Shown: positions 50,834 through 61,223, counted from the first letter of the stretch. The stretch is 64,000 bases of DNA from Arthrobacter sp. MAHUQ-56 (GCF_019710585.1 NZ_JAIFZQ010000018.1:1-64000); one strand, 5' to 3'. Notes: generated by a model from the letters alone, not told the origin. Numbers and translations: made by a program.

Positions 50834-53455
50834 TCAGGCCTTCGCCGGCTCGTCGCTCGGGGCCAGGGCGACGTCGGTCACGGCCAGGTCGCCGTCGCCA
50901 ACCACCAGGGTGATGTCCCTGGCGTTGGAGGCTGCCTTCAGGTCGGCCAGCCCGGCCTGCAGCTGGGCGGTAAGCCCCTCCGGTGCGGTGATGGTGGCGG
51001 ACAACACTTCGGTGCGCTGCTTGACCTTGGCCTCGGACTTGGCCTTGCGGACACCGCTGAGCGCAACGCCCACCGTCGCGAGCATGGTGGTGTCCCCGCC
51101 GGGAATCGCCAGCGCAGCCGGCCATGCGGCACGGTGCACGGAGCCAGTCCGCCACCAGCTCCAGACTTCTTCGGTGGCGAAGGGCAGGAACGGGGCGAAG
51201 AGCCGCAGCAAGGTGTCCAGGGTGGTCGCCAGGGCAGCCAGCACGGATGCCTGCTCCGCTTCGCCGGCGGCGCCGTAGGCACGGTCCTTGATCAGCTCAA
51301 CGTAGTCGTCAGTGAACTGCCAGAAGAAGGTTTCCGTGAGCTGCAGGGCGCGGGCGTAGTCGTAGTTGTCGAACGCCTTGGTGGACTGTGCCACGACGTC
51401 GGCCAACTGCGCCAGCAGCGCACGGTCCAAGGGGTTGGTCAGGACGGAAAGATCACCGGAAAGCACTGAGTTCTCGGTGGCACCGAGGTTCAGCACGAAC
51501 TTGGACGCGTTCAGCAGCTTGATGGCCAAGCGGCGGCCGATCTTCATCTGGGCGATCTCGTAGGCGGTGTCGGCACCAAGCCGTGCCGAGGCGGCCCAGT
51601 AGCGGACCGCGTCCGAACCGAACTCGTTCAGCACATCCGTGGGGACCACCACGTTGCCCTTGGACTTGGACATCTTCTTCCGGTCCGGGTCCAGGATCCA
51701 GCCCGAGATGGCAGCGTGCTTCCAGGGAGCGCAGTCCTGCAGGGCATCGGCACGTACCGCGGACGAGAACAGCCAGGTGCGGATGATGTCATGGCCCTGG
51801 GGTCGGAGGTCGAACGGGAAGACCTTGCCGAACAGGTCCTCGTCCCGGCTCCAGCCGCCGACGATCTGCGGGGTCAGTGAGGACGTTGCCCAGGTATCCA
51901 GGACGTCGGCGTCACCTGTGAAGCCGTTGGGCTGGTCCCGCTGGGTTTCGTCGAAGCCCGGGGCGGCATCCGCCGCGGGGTCCACGGGCAGCAGTTCGTC
52001 GGAAGGCAGGATGGGGTTGTCGTAGTCCGGGTTTCCCTGCGCATCGAGCGGGTACCAGACGGGGATGGGCACGCCGAAGAACCGCTGGCGGGAGACCAGC
52101 CAGTCACCGTTCAGGCCGGCGATCCAGTTCTCGTAGCGGGAGCGCATGAACGACGGGTGGAAGTCGATCTCCTTGCCGCGGCCGATGAGGCGTTCGCGGC
52201 GGTCCTCGTCGCGGCCGCCGTTGCGGATGTACCACTGGCGGGACGTGACCACTTCCAGGGGCTTGTCGCCCTTTTCGAAGAAGTTGACCGGGTGGGTGAT
52301 CTTCTTCGGTTCGCCGTCCAGCAGGTCCGCTTCCTTGAGCAGCTCCACCACGGCCTCTTTCGCCGAGAAAGCCGTCTTGCCGGCAATTGCGGCGTACGCT
52401 TCCTTGCCTGCCGCGGTGGTGATCCACTCCGGGGTCTCGGCGATGATGCGGCCGTCGCGGCCCATGATGGCCCGGGTGGGCAGCTGGAGTTCCCGCCACC
52501 AGGTGACGTCGGTCAGGTCACCGAAGGTACAGACCATCGCGATGCCGGAGCCCTTATCGGCCTTGGCCAGCGGGTGGGCCTTGACCTCCAGCTCGACGTC
52601 GAACAGCGGGGACCGCACGGTCTTGCCGAACAGCGGCTGGTACCGCTCGTCGTCGGGGTTTGCCACCAGCGCGGCACACGCGGCCAGCAGTTCCGGACGC
52701 GTGGTCTCGATAAAGACCTTGTCGCCTTCTTCGGTGAAGAAGGGGTACCGGTAGTACGCGCCGGGCACTTCGCGGTCCTCCAGCTCGGCCTGCGCAACCG
52801 CCGTGCGGAAGGTGACGTCCCACAGCGTGGGTGCCTCGGCCATGTACGCGTCGCCGGCGGCCAGGTTGGCCAGGAAGGCACGCTGGGACACCGCGCGGGA
52901 AGTGTCATCAATGGTGCGGTAGGTCAGGTCCCAGTCCACGGACAGGCCCAGGGTCTGGAACAGGTTCTCGAAGACCTTTTCGTCCTCGACAGCGAGTTCC
53001 TCGCACAGCTCAATGAAGTTCTGGCGGGAAACGACGTCGAAGTCACGCTGGTTCTTGGCCGGCTGGGCCGGCGGCCGGTAGTCGGCGTTGTAGGGGATGG
53101 CGGGATCGCAGCGGACACCGTAGTAGTTCTGGACACGACGCTCCGTCGGCAGGCCGTTGTCGTCCCAGCCCATGGGGTAGAAGACGTTCTTGCCGGTCAT
53201 GCGCATGTAGCGCGCCTGGACGTCCGTCTGGGTGAAGGAAAACATGTGCCCCACATGCAGCGACCCCGATGCGGTGGGCGGGGGAGTGTCGATCGAGTAG
53301 ACCTGCTCCCGGGTGGTGTCGGGGTTGAACTTGTAGGTTCCCTCGGCCAGCCAGCGCTGGGTGAGCGATGTCTCGAGGCCTTCGAGGGCCGGCTTGTCCG
53401 GAACGTTGATGGGGGCGGTGGTGGGCGTGTCTGTACCCTGCGTGTCTTCAGCCAT
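50834..53455 (-). CDS. valS: Valyl-tRNA synthetase
   Basis: Class I synthetase of 873 residues that charges tRNA-Val. The HIGH motif is HVGH at 67-70 and the KMSKS motif is in KKMSKSKGNVV (about 600). TPEW-type editing (CP1) domain residues lie between, and a C-terminal tRNA-binding arm (KQRTEVLSATITAPEGL...) closes it. No T-box leader is visible before it. The start at 53455 has only a weak AAAGA upstream. No partner gene; it ends at its own terminator. Confidence 0.97.
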   Translation of the reverse strand: MAEDTQGTDTPTTAPINVPDKPALEGLETSLTQRWLAEGTYKFNPDTTREQVYSIDTPPPTASGSLHVGHMFSFTQTDVQARYMRMTGKNVFYPMGWDDNGLPTERRVQNYYGVRCDPAIPYNADYRPPAQPAKNQRDFDVVSRQNFIELCEELAVEDEKVFENLFQTLGLSVDWDLTYRTIDDTSRAVSQRAFLANLAAGDAYMAEAPTLWDVTFRTAVAQAELEDREVPGAYYRYPFFTEEGDKVFIETTRPELLAACAALVANPDDERYQPLFGKTVRSPLFDVELEVKAHPLAKADKGSGIAMVCTFGDLTDVTWWRELQLPTRAIMGRDGRIIAETPEWITTAAGKEAYAAIAGKTAFSAKEAVVELLKEADLLDGEPKKITHPVNFFEKGDKPLEVVTSRQWYIRNGGRDEDRRERLIGRGKEIDFHPSFMRSRYENWIAGLNGDWLVSRQRFFGVPIPVWYPLDAQGNPDYDNPILPSDELLPVDPAADAAPGFDETQRDQPNGFTGDADVLDTWATSSLTPQIVGGWSRDEDLFGKVFPFDLRPQGHDIIRTWLFSSAVRADALQDCAPWKHAAISGWILDPDRKKMSKSKGNVVVPTDVLNEFGSDAVRYWAASARLGADTAYEIAQMKIGRRLAIKLLNASKFVLNLGATENSVLSGDLSVLTNPLDRALLAQLADVVAQSTKAFDNYDYARALQLTETFFWQFTDDYVELIKDRAYGAAGEAEQASVLAALATTLDTLLRLFAPFLPFATEEVWSWWRTGSVHRAAWPAALAIPGGDTTMLATVGVALSGVRKAKSEAKVKQRTEVLSATITAPEGLTAQLQAGLADLKAASNARDITLVVGDGDLAVTDVALAPSDEPAKA

Positions 53456-53532
53456 TGGGTAATTCTTTCATGTCCGCTTCCGTCCCGCCGAACCAGCGCC
53501 CGGGAGGGGCTGGGGACGGGTAGCATGCGCCC

Positions 53533-53904
53533 ATGGGAGAGTTGCGGGGAACCTTTGCCGTCAAGCGCATCTACGAGCCGCCGGAGGACGACGACGGCTG
53601 CCGGGTGCTGGTGGACCGGCTCTGGCCGCGGGGCCTCACGAAGGCCGGCGCCGCCGTCGACCTGTGGCTGAAGGACGTGGCGCCTTCCACCGGGCTCCGC
53701 AAGGAGTTCAACCACCGGCCCGAACGTTTTGCCGATTTCAGCGAACGCTACACGCAGGAACTGGACTCCAATCCCGCCGTGGAAACCCTGTTGGAACTCG
53801 CCGCCGGCCATCGGCGTGTGACCCTGCTGTACGCAGCCCGGGACACGGAGGCCAACCACGCGCGTGTCCTGCTCGACTACGTCCGGGGACGCCGCGCCGG
53901 CTGA
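53533..53904 (+). CDS. DUF488 family protein (YeaO-like)
   Basis: A 123-residue protein. VKRIYEPPEDDDGCRVLVDRLWPRGLTK is the family hallmark, followed by LWLKDVAPSTGLRKEFNHRPERFADFSERYTQEL and VTLLYAARDTEANHARVLLDYV. Function unknown. TAGCAT and 6 nt precede the ATG, so it is probably leaderless. It is divergent from valS and 18 nt upstream of the SDR gene. Confidence 0.9.
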   Translation: MGELRGTFAVKRIYEPPEDDDGCRVLVDRLWPRGLTKAGAAVDLWLKDVAPSTGLRKEFNHRPERFADFSERYTQELDSNPAVETLLELAAGHRRVTLLYAARDTEANHARVLLDYVRGRRAG

Positions 53905-53922
53905 CACCGTTAGGGTGGTGCC

Positions 53923-54681
53923 ATGACTGAGGACTTGCAGAACAAGGCAGCACTGGTGACCGGGGCGAGCAGCGGAATCGGGGAGGCAACGGTCCGCGCG
54001 CTGCGCGCCGGCGGATGGACGGTGTTCGCCGTGGCGCGCCGGGCTGAACGCCTCGCTGCGCTCGAAAGCGGGACGGGCGCCGTCGCCATTCCTGCCGACA
54101 TTGCAGAGGACGACGACGTGTCCCGGCTCCTTGCCCAGGTCACCGCGGCGGGTGGGATTGACACGCTCATCAACATCGCCGGCGGTGCCCGCGGTGCCGA
54201 CAAGGTGGGAGACGCCAGCACGGAGGACTGGGAGTGGATGTACCGCGTCAACGTCCTGGGCACCATGAAGCTGACCCGCGCCTTCCTGCCCATGCTGCGG
54301 GCCAACGGCAAGGGGACGGTGCTCAACCTCACCTCCACTGCCGGCCTGGACGCCTACGAAGGCGGCGGCGGCTACAACGCAGCCAAGTTCGCCCAGCACG
54401 CCATGACCAACGCGCTCCGCCTGGAGGAGGCGGAGAACAACATCCGCGTCATTGAGGTGGCGCCGGGCCTGGTCCAGACCGAGGAGTTCGCCCTCAACCG
54501 GCTGGGCAATGCGCAGGCCGCGGAGAAGGTCTACCAGGGCGTGGCGGAGCCGCTGACGGCGGAGGACGTGGCAGACGTGGTCCGCTACGCTGTCACCGCG
54601 CCCCACCACGTCAACCTGGACCAGATCGTGATCCGGCCCGTGGCGCAGGCCGCCACCCACAAGCTCATCAGGAAGGGCTAG
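53923..54681 (+). CDS. SDR-family NAD(P)-dependent oxidoreductase
   Basis: A classical short-chain dehydrogenase of 252 residues. NADP-binding TGASSGIGEATV at 13-24, NIAGGARG (NNAG variant), NLTSTAG with the catalytic serine, and YNAAK with the catalytic Tyr/Lys pair are present. The YdfG-like order suggests action on small hydroxy acids or alcohols, but the substrate is unknown. Although only 18 nt after the DUF488 stop, it has its own TAGGGT box 6 nt before the ATG (leaderless). Its stop codon overlaps that of the convergent phosphatase gene. Confidence 0.92.
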   Translation: MTEDLQNKAALVTGASSGIGEATVRALRAGGWTVFAVARRAERLAALESGTGAVAIPADIAEDDDVSRLLAQVTAAGGIDTLINIAGGARGADKVGDASTEDWEWMYRVNVLGTMKLTRAFLPMLRANGKGTVLNLTSTAGLDAYEGGGGYNAAKFAQHAMTNALRLEEAENNIRVIEVAPGLVQTEEFALNRLGNAQAAEKVYQGVAEPLTAEDVADVVRYAVTAPHHVNLDQIVIRPVAQAATHKLIRKG

Positions 54682-55685
54682 GGGACGTGGATCTGCAAGG
54701 CGGCCACCACGGCTGCGTGGTCGGTGCCTTCGATCCGGTGCACTGAGTATCCGGAGCTGCTGATGTCGGGGCTGGTGACCAGATGGTCGAGGGCTATGCC
54801 CGGCAGCCGGTAGTCCCGCATCGGCCAGGTGGGCACCAGTCTGCTGCCCTGCGAGGCCGCCACGTCCACGAGGGCGCGGCGGCCGCCGGTCCCCGCCAGG
54901 AGTGCCCGGAACTCCCGGTGGTCGTACGTCGCGTTGAAGTCCCCGGCCAGCAACAGCGGCCCGGAGCCATTGTCTGCCCCGGCCACCGAATCGAGGTCGC
55001 TGCGCCATTGGTCCACGGCGTCGCCGGCAGGCGCCAGGGCGTGCACGGCAACGACACGCAGTGCCGCGCCATTGCCGTCGCCGAGGTCGAGGCGGGCAAC
55101 AGGCATGCTGAAGCGGGTGTCCGGGATGACGCCTGACGCCGTGAGGTTGCGCGCGGAGTAGATGGCGCTGCCGCCGGCGCCGTCCCGGGCATGGGAAATC
55201 CGGTAGGGCAGCAGCGCATCCAGTCCCGCCGCCGTGAGCCTGCCTTCCAGTTCCGGCGTGAACTCCTCCACCGCCAGCAGTTCCACATGCCGGCCGCGGA
55301 CAAGCGCCACGATCCCGTCGGCATCCGCCCGGCCCACCTCGGCATTGATGGTCATGGCAACCAGGCTGACCGGCGTGCCGGCTGCTTCAGCGGCCGGTTC
55401 CCTGGCGTCCAGCGGGAAAAGCCAGAACACCTGGCATCCCAGCAGCACGGCCGCGAGGACCTGCTGCGGGCGGCTCCGCCCCAGGAACGCCAGGAGCGTT
55501 GCCGCGGCGGCGGGCGCGGCCAGCCACGGCGTAAAGGCCACCAGTTGCACGGCAAGGACGGGCCACTCCACAGGCAGGGCACGGAACGTGGACACCAGGG
55601 CAACCGGAGCGGCGACGGGAACGAACAGCCACCTGCAGATCCGGGCAGTGCGCCGCCCCGTCCCGGGTGCCGCGGAAGCTGCCAT
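54678..55685 (-). CDS. Membrane-anchored endonuclease/exonuclease/phosphatase family protein
   Basis: A 335-residue protein with three N-terminal hydrophobic segments (about 18-38, 42-68, 74-92) and an EEP catalytic domain facing, most likely, the outside. EEP residues are visible in MTINAEVGRADADG, LAVEEFTPELEG, LLAGDFNATYDHREFRALL, GIALDHLVTS and GTDHAAVVAAL. TAGACT followed by 6 nt and the ATG marks a leaderless transcript. Substrate unknown (nucleic acid, phospholipid or phosphoinositide). Confidence 0.87.
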   Translation of the reverse strand: MAASAAPGTGRRTARICRWLFVPVAAPVALVSTFRALPVEWPVLAVQLVAFTPWLAAPAAAATLLAFLGRSRPQQVLAAVLLGCQVFWLFPLDAREPAAEAAGTPVSLVAMTINAEVGRADADGIVALVRGRHVELLAVEEFTPELEGRLTAAGLDALLPYRISHARDGAGGSAIYSARNLTASGVIPDTRFSMPVARLDLGDGNGAALRVVAVHALAPAGDAVDQWRSDLDSVAGADNGSGPLLLAGDFNATYDHREFRALLAGTGGRRALVDVAASQGSRLVPTWPMRDYRLPGIALDHLVTSPDISSSGYSVHRIEGTDHAAVVAALQIHVP

Positions 55686-55738
55686 GAATCGAGTCTAGGC
55701 AAGGGGCCGCCTGAATGGCACTGGCGCTGCCGCAATAG

Positions 55739-55744
55739 TAGACT
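55739..55744 (+). promoter_or_regulatory. -10 box of the ileS T-box transcript
   Basis: TAGACT; the transcript would start at about 55751, just before the Stem I sequence. Confidence 0.6.
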
Positions 55745-55750
55745 CGGGAG

Positions 55751-56018
55751 TGGCTATGACCCGGCTATCACCGGTGAGCTTCCGGAAGAACGCGCCACCC
55801 CGCCCGCAGGGCAGGGGGCGTCAGTAGAACCGGACGGGTAAGCCCGTTACAGCAGTAATGAGAGGCCGGGGCAGCGCCCGTTCCTAACGGAACACGCAGC
55901 GCCGGTAAGTGAGGTGGTACCGCGGTGAGCGTGCAGTCCAGGGACGGCACGGACGCCGTCCTCGCATCCTGAACGGAATCTTCGGCCCCTGCCGGAGGCT
56001 CACCACGCTCAACCCAGG
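55751..56018 (+). promoter_or_regulatory. T-box leader (translational type) controlling ileS
   Basis: A tRNA-sensing riboswitch. The actinobacterial short Stem I contains CGGCTATCACCGGTGAGCTTCCGG with the isoleucine specifier ATC at 55767-55769. The T-box core GGTGGTACCGCG (55913-55924) would bind the free NCCA end of uncharged tRNA-Ile. Downstream, GGTGAGC and TGAGCGTG can pair with GCTCACC and CACGCTCA in the ileS ribosome-binding region (GGAGG at 55994), so the switch acts on translation, not on termination; no terminator is seen. This layout is known from mycobacterial ileS. Confidence 0.93.
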
Positions 56019-59000
56019 ATGTCGAAAATGACGTTTTACCCCAAGGCCTCAGCCTCCACCAGCGGCAGTGCAGGCGTTTCCGCCTCCGTGAAGTTTCCGG
56101 AGATCGAAGAGCGCATCCTGAAGTACTGGGACCAGGACGGCACTTTCCAGGCCAGTATCGACCAGCGCAGCGCCGACGTCCCCGGCGGGGAGCCGGGCAG
56201 CAACGAGTTCGTGTTCTACGACGGCCCCCCCTTCGCCAACGGCCTGCCGCACTACGGCCACCTGCTCACCGGCTACGCCAAGGACCTCGTGGGGCGCTAC
56301 CAGACCCAGCGCGGCAAGCGTGTCGAGCGCCGCTTCGGCTGGGACACCCACGGCCTGCCCGCCGAGCTCGAAGCCATGAAGCAGCTGGGCATGACGGACA
56401 AGACCCAGATCGAAGCCATGGGCATCGACAAGTTCAACGACGCCTGCCGCGCATCCGTTATGAAGTACGCCGACGAATGGCGCAGTTACGTTACCCGCCA
56501 GGCCCGCTGGGTGGACTTCGACAACGACTACAAGACGCTCAACGTCGAGTACATGGAATCGGTCCTCTGGGCGTTCAAGCAGCTCCACGACAAGGGCCTG
56601 ACGTACAACGGCTACCGCGTCCTGCCCTACTGCTGGAAGGACGAGACGCCGCTGTCCAACCATGAGCTGCGCATGGACGACGACGTCTACAAGAACCGCC
56701 AGGACCAAACCGTCACGGTGACGTTCCCCATCCTGGCGGGGGAGTCGGAACTGTCGACGCAGCTGGCAGGGGTGCAGGCGCTTGCCTGGACCACCACCCC
56801 CTGGACGCTGCCCACCAACGCCGCGCTCGCCGTCGGGCCTTCCATCACGTATGCCGTGCTGCCCGCCGGGCCCAACGGCATCAAGGCGGCTTCGGCCGAC
56901 GCCCCTGTGACGGGCAGCTTCCTGCTCGCCGCCGACCTGGTAGCGGGCTACGCCAAGGACCTCGGGTACGACAGCTTCGAGGAAGCTGAAGCCGCCGTCG
57001 TATCCACCCACACCGGCGCTGAACTGGAGGGCCTGGAGTACCAGCGGCTCTGGGACGACTTCGCCGACAACGAGAAGTACGGCATGGAGAACGCCTGGCG
57101 GTTCGTGGTTGCCGACTACGTCACCACCACCGACGGCACCGGCATTGTGCACCAGGCACCCGCCTACGGTGAGGATGACCAGAAGGTCTGCGAGGAGGCC
57201 GGCATCCCCGTGGTGCTGTCCGTGGACGAGGGCGCCAAGTTCCTGCCCCTGTTCAAGCACGGCGACCTGCACGACATCGCCGGCCTGCAGGTGTTTGAGG
57301 CCAACAAGCCCATCACCCAGGTGCTCCGCGCCCAGGGCCGCCTGGTCCGCCAGGCCAGCTACGAGCACAGCTACCCGCACTGCTGGCGCTGCCGCAATCC
57401 GCTGATCTACCGCGCTGTCTCCTCCTGGTATGTGGAGGTCACCAAGTTCAAGGACCGCATGTCCGAGCTGAACCAGGAGATCAACTGGATCCCCGGCAAC
57501 GTCAAGGACGGCCAGTTCGGCAAGTGGCTCGAGAACGCCCGCGACTGGTCCATCAGCCGCAACCGCTTCTGGGGCAGCCCCATCCCGGTGTGGCAGTCCA
57601 GCGATCCCGAGTACCCCCGCACCGACGTGTACGGCTCCCTCGCGGAGATCGAGGCCGACTTCGGCCGGCTGCCCCTGAACAAGGACGGCCAGGTGGACCT
57701 GCACCGCCCGTTCATCGACGAGCTCACCCGGCCCAACCCCGACGATCCGCGGACCCCCGAAGAGGGCCAGTCCGTGATGCGCCGGGTGGAGGACGTCCTG
57801 GACGTCTGGTTCGACTCCGGCTCCATGCCCTACGGCCAGGTGCACTACCCGTTCGAGAACGAGGCGTGGTTCAACACCCACAACCCGGCCGACTTCATCG
57901 TGGAGTACATCGGCCAGACCCGCGGCTGGTTCTACATGCTGCACATCCTGTCCACCGCGCTGTTCGACCGGCCCGCGTTCCGGAACGTGATCAGCCACGG
58001 CATCGTGCTGGGCTCCGACGGGCAGAAGATGTCCAAGAGCCTGCGCAACTACCCGGACGTCTCCGAGGTCTTGGACCGCGACGGGTCCGACGCGATGCGC
58101 TGGTTCCTGATGTCCAGCCCCATCCTGCGCGGCGGCAACCTGATCGTCACCGAACAGGGCATCCGCGACGGCGTCCGCCAAGTGATCCTGCCGCTCTGGA
58201 ACGTGTACAGCTTCTTCACGCTGTACACGAACGCCGCAAACAGCGGTTCGGGTTATGACGCGAAACTGCGCTACGACGGCTACAGGGACACCCTGGACCA
58301 GTACCTGCTCGCCAACACCGGCGAGCTGGTCCGCGACATGACCGCGCAACTGGATACCTATGACATCTCCGGCGCCTGCGACTCCCTTCGCAGCTACCTG
58401 GACATGCTCACCAACTGGTACGTCCGCCGCAGCCGCCAGCGTTTCTTCGACGAAGACCAGGACGCGTTCGACGCGCTGTTCACCGCGCTTGAGGCGGTCA
58501 CCCGCGCCTCGGCCTCGCTGCTGCCTTTGGTGACCGAGGAGATCTGGCGCGGGCTGACCGGCGGCCGCTCCGTCCACCTTGCCGACTGGCCGGACGTGGA
58601 CCTCTTCCCGGCGAACCCCTCCCTGGTCGAAGCCATGGACCGGGTGCAGCAGATCTGCTCCACCGGCTCGTCGCTGCGGAAGGCAGCCAACCTGCGTGTC
58701 CGCCTGCCCCTGCAGGAACTCACCGTGGTGGCACCCGGTGCCGGTGCGCTGGAAGGCTTCGCCGCCGTCGTCGCCGATGAACTCAACCTCCGCAGCGTGC
58801 GCCTGCTGGACGCCGAAAGCGCCTCACCCGGGGAGTTCGGCATCCAGCAGAAGCTGGTGGTCAACGCGCGCGCCGCCGGACCCCGGCTGGGCAAGAACGT
58901 GCAGGTTGCCATCAAGGGGTCCAAGTCCGGTGACTGGAGCGTGGACGACGCCGGCGTGGTCACCGCCGGGGGACTGCAGCTGGAGCCCCAGGAGTACACC

Positions 59001-59345
59001 CTGGAGACCGTCGTGGCTGATTCCGACGGCGGGGAAGGGGCATCGAAGGCCGTGGCAGTTCTGCCAGGCGGCGGCTTCGTTGTGCTCAACACCGAGGTCA
59101 CGCCGGAGCTTGAGGCCGAAGGCCTGGCGCGCGACATGGTCCGTGCCATCCAGCAGGCCCGCAAGGATGCCGGGCTCAACGTGAGCGACCGGATCCGTAC
59201 CACCGTGACCGCACCCCGGAACGTGGTGGACGCGCTGCTGGCCAACGCTGAACTGGTCAAGGGCGAGACGCTGACTGTCGACCTGGCCGCTGAGCCTGCC
59301 GATGTGTCCGAGCCCGCCGTCGTGGTCGAAAAAGTGGAGGCCTAG
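56019..59345 (+). CDS. ileS: Isoleucyl-tRNA synthetase
   Basis: Class I synthetase of 1108 residues charging tRNA-Ile. The HIGH motif is HYGH at 78-81 in [21 protein letters not shown], and KMSKS lies in [16 protein letters not shown]; the CP1 editing domain contains [14 protein letters not shown]. This motif set and length match the eukaryote-like IleS2 type, which in many bacteria has low mupirocin sensitivity (family knowledge, not tested here). The ATG at 56019 is used; ATG 56028 is also possible. It is regulated by the T-box and followed by folC after 3 nt. Confidence 0.97.
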   Translation: MSKMTFYPKASASTSGSAGVSASVKFPEIEERILKYWDQDGTFQASIDQRSADVPGGEPGSNEFVFYDGPPFANGLPHYGHLLTGYAKDLVGRYQTQRGKRVERRFGWDTHGLPAELEAMKQLGMTDKTQIEAMGIDKFNDACRASVMKYADEWRSYVTRQARWVDFDNDYKTLNVEYMESVLWAFKQLHDKGLTYNGYRVLPYCWKDETPLSNHELRMDDDVYKNRQDQTVTVTFPILAGESELSTQLAGVQALAWTTTPWTLPTNAALAVGPSITYAVLPAGPNGIKAASADAPVTGSFLLAADLVAGYAKDLGYDSFEEAEAAVVSTHTGAELEGLEYQRLWDDFADNEKYGMENAWRFVVADYVTTTDGTGIVHQAPAYGEDDQKVCEEAGIPVVLSVDEGAKFLPLFKHGDLHDIAGLQVFEANKPITQVLRAQGRLVRQASYEHSYPHCWRCRNPLIYRAVSSWYVEVTKFKDRMSELNQEINWIPGNVKDGQFGKWLENARDWSISRNRFWGSPIPVWQSSDPEYPRTDVYGSLAEIEADFGRLPLNKDGQVDLHRPFIDELTRPNPDDPRTPEEGQSVMRRVEDVLDVWFDSGSMPYGQVHYPFENEAWFNTHNPADFIVEYIGQTRGWFYMLHILSTALFDRPAFRNVISHGIVLGSDGQKMSKSLRNYPDVSEVLDRDGSDAMRWFLMSSPILRGGNLIVTEQGIRDGVRQVILPLWNVYSFFTLYTNAANSGSGYDAKLRYDGYRDTLDQYLLANTGELVRDMTAQLDTYDISGACDSLRSYLDMLTNWYVRRSRQRFFDEDQDAFDALFTALEAVTRASASLLPLVTEEIWRGLTGGRSVHLADWPDVDLFPANPSLVEAMDRVQQICSTGSSLRKAANLRVRLPLQELTVVAPGAGALEGFAAVVADELNLRSVRLLDAESASPGEFGIQQKLVVNARAAGPRLGKNVQVAIKGSKSGDWSVDDAGVVTAGGLQLEPQEYTLETVVADSDGGEGASKAVAVLPGGGFVVLNTEVTPELEAEGLARDMVRAIQQARKDAGLNVSDRIRTTVTAPRNVVDALLANAELVKGETLTVDLAAEPADVSEPAVVVEKVEA

Positions 59346-59348
59346 GAC

Positions 59349-60707
59349 ATGACCGACGAATTTTCCGTGGAAAGCGTCTACGCCGAGCTCCTGGGCCGGG
59401 CGCCGGAGAACAAGATGGAGCCGCGGCTGGCCCCGCTGTTCCGTGCAATGGACGTGCTCGGCGAGCCGAACAAGGCGTACCCGATCATCCACGTGACCGG
59501 AACCAACGGCAAGACGTCCACGGCGCGCATGATCGAATCGGTCCTGCGCGCCCAGGGCCTGAGCACCGGACGCTACACCAGCCCCCACCTGTCCAGGGTC
59601 ACCGAGCGGATCAGCATTGACGGCCACCCGGTCTCCGACGAGACCTTCGTCCGGATCTGGGACGAGATCAGGCCGTACCTGCAGATCGTGGACGCCGAAC
59701 TGGAGGCGGAGGGACAGCCCCGCCTGACGTACTTCGAATGCCTCACCATCCTGGGCTTCGCCATCTTCGCGGACCAGCCCGTCAACGTGGCCATCATCGA
59801 GGTGGGCCTGGGCGGTATCACCGATGCCACCAACGTCGGGGACGGACAGGTATCGGTGATTACCCCGATCTCGCTGGACCACACGGACCTGCTTGGGGAC
59901 ACCACCGCGGACATCGCCCACGAGAAGGCAGGCATCATCAAGCCCGGCGGCTACCTCATCAGTGCCGCCCAGCCGGTGGACGCGGCGCAGGTGCTGCTGG
60001 AGAAAGCCAGGGAGGTGGGGGTTCCCTTCCGCTTCGAAGGAGTGGAGTTCGGCGTCGAATCCCGGGCCGTGGCCGTGGGCGGCCAGATGGTCACCATCCA
60101 GGGGATCGCCGGGCGCTACCCGGACCTGCTGGTGCCGCTGCACGGTGCCCACCAGGCGCAGAACGCCGCTGTGGCGGTGGCTGCGCTGGAAGCCTTCTTC
60201 GGCGGTGACAAGGAACTGCCGTTCGACGTCCTGCAGGAAGGCTTCGCCGCGGTGACGTCCCCCGGGCGGCTGGAAGTGGTCCGGACCGCGCCCACCATCA
60301 TCGTGGATGCTGCGCACAACCCCGGCGGCATCCAGGCTTCCGCCGCCGCCCTGCAGGAGGCGTTCACCTTCACCAAGCTCGTTCCCGTGGTGGGCGTCCT
60401 CAAGGAGAAGGATGCCGAGGAGATCCTCCGCCAGCTCAAGGAATCCCTGGGCGGCGTTGCCGAGGAGTACTGCTTCACGCAGTCCAACTCGCCCCGTGCC
60501 GTCCCGGCCGGGGAGCTGGCCGAGCTCGCGATCGACCTGGGCTTCGGCGAAGACAACGTCCACATCGCCGAAAAGCTTGACGATGCACTGGAATGGGCTG
60601 TGGAGCGCGCCGAGGCGAACGAGGACCTGTCCGGCGGAGTGCTGGTCACGGGCTCCATCACGCTTGTTGCCGAAGCGCGCATCCTCCTCGGAAAGACGGA
60701 GGCCTAG
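59349..60707 (+). CDS. folC: Bifunctional dihydrofolate/folylpolyglutamate synthase
   Basis: Adds glutamate to dihydropteroate and to folates. The 452-residue Mur-ligase-type enzyme has the P-loop VTGTNGKTSTARM (49-61), RYTSPHLSRVTERI, VGLGGITDATN, SLDHTDLLGDTTADIAHEKAGIIK and VDAAHNPGGIQASAA. GGAGG lies 10 nt before its ATG, at the end of ileS, so it is translated from the ileS transcript. It carries the DUF4233 gene after 3 nt. Confidence 0.96.
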   Translation: MTDEFSVESVYAELLGRAPENKMEPRLAPLFRAMDVLGEPNKAYPIIHVTGTNGKTSTARMIESVLRAQGLSTGRYTSPHLSRVTERISIDGHPVSDETFVRIWDEIRPYLQIVDAELEAEGQPRLTYFECLTILGFAIFADQPVNVAIIEVGLGGITDATNVGDGQVSVITPISLDHTDLLGDTTADIAHEKAGIIKPGGYLISAAQPVDAAQVLLEKAREVGVPFRFEGVEFGVESRAVAVGGQMVTIQGIAGRYPDLLVPLHGAHQAQNAAVAVAALEAFFGGDKELPFDVLQEGFAAVTSPGRLEVVRTAPTIIVDAAHNPGGIQASAAALQEAFTFTKLVPVVGVLKEKDAEEILRQLKESLGGVAEEYCFTQSNSPRAVPAGELAELAIDLGFGEDNVHIAEKLDDALEWAVERAEANEDLSGGVLVTGSITLVAEARILLGKTEA

Positions 60708-60710
60708 CCC

Positions 60711-61172
60711 GTGGCACGACTCACCAAAGCCCAGCGCGAATGGCGCCCGGGCATGCCAAAGAAGCGCCGCTCCACCAAGGTCATGTTCGCCTCCACGGTG
60801 CTGCTGCTGGAAGCGTTCGTGATGTTCTTCGCAACCCTGGTGGTCTTCGGCCTGCGCCGCGGGGAGTTCCCGCCCGCCCTGATCCTCGGCGTGGGCATAG
60901 CCCTCAGCGTGGTGATGGTCCTGGCCTGCGCGGTCCTGAACAAACCGTGGGGCCTGGCGTTGGGCTGGATCCTGCAGGTTGTCCTGGTCCTCACGGGCGT
61001 CTTCGAGCCGGCCATGTTCCTGGTGGGCGCGTTGTTCGCGCTGGCCTGGTGGTACGGAATCCGCACCGGCATCCGGCTGGACCGCGAAGCAGCCCAGCGC
61101 GAACGCGAACAGGCCGCATGGGAAGCAGCCCACCCGGACCAGGCGGCCGGGCCCCAGCCGCAGTCTCCCTAG
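60711..61172 (+). CDS. DUF4233 membrane protein
   Basis: A 153-residue protein with four hydrophobic segments (about 24-46, 54-75, 80-97, 99-118), a basic N-terminus and a charged C-terminal tail. It is the DUF4233 protein that commonly follows folC in actinobacteria; function unknown. The GTG start is 3 nt after the folC stop. Confidence 0.88.
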   Translation: MARLTKAQREWRPGMPKKRRSTKVMFASTVLLLEAFVMFFATLVVFGLRRGEFPPALILGVGIALSVVMVLACAVLNKPWGLALGWILQVVLVLTGVFEPAMFLVGALFALAWWYGIRTGIRLDREAAQREREQAAWEAAHPDQAAGPQPQSP

Positions 61173-61223
61173 GCCAGTCCCCGTAGACTTATCCCAAACC
61201 CCCACCAACGCATTGGAGCAGTT

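Noticed and set aside
50834..53534. T-box or amino-acid attenuator upstream of valS
   Set aside because: Only 77 nt separate valS from the divergent DUF488 gene, and no T-box core or terminator hairpin is present there.
56049..58577. 842-residue open frame antisense to ileS
   Set aside because: It lies wholly inside ileS, and its composition (many H, G, V, Q, D) is that of the reverse complement of GC-rich codons; no motif or ribosome-binding site.
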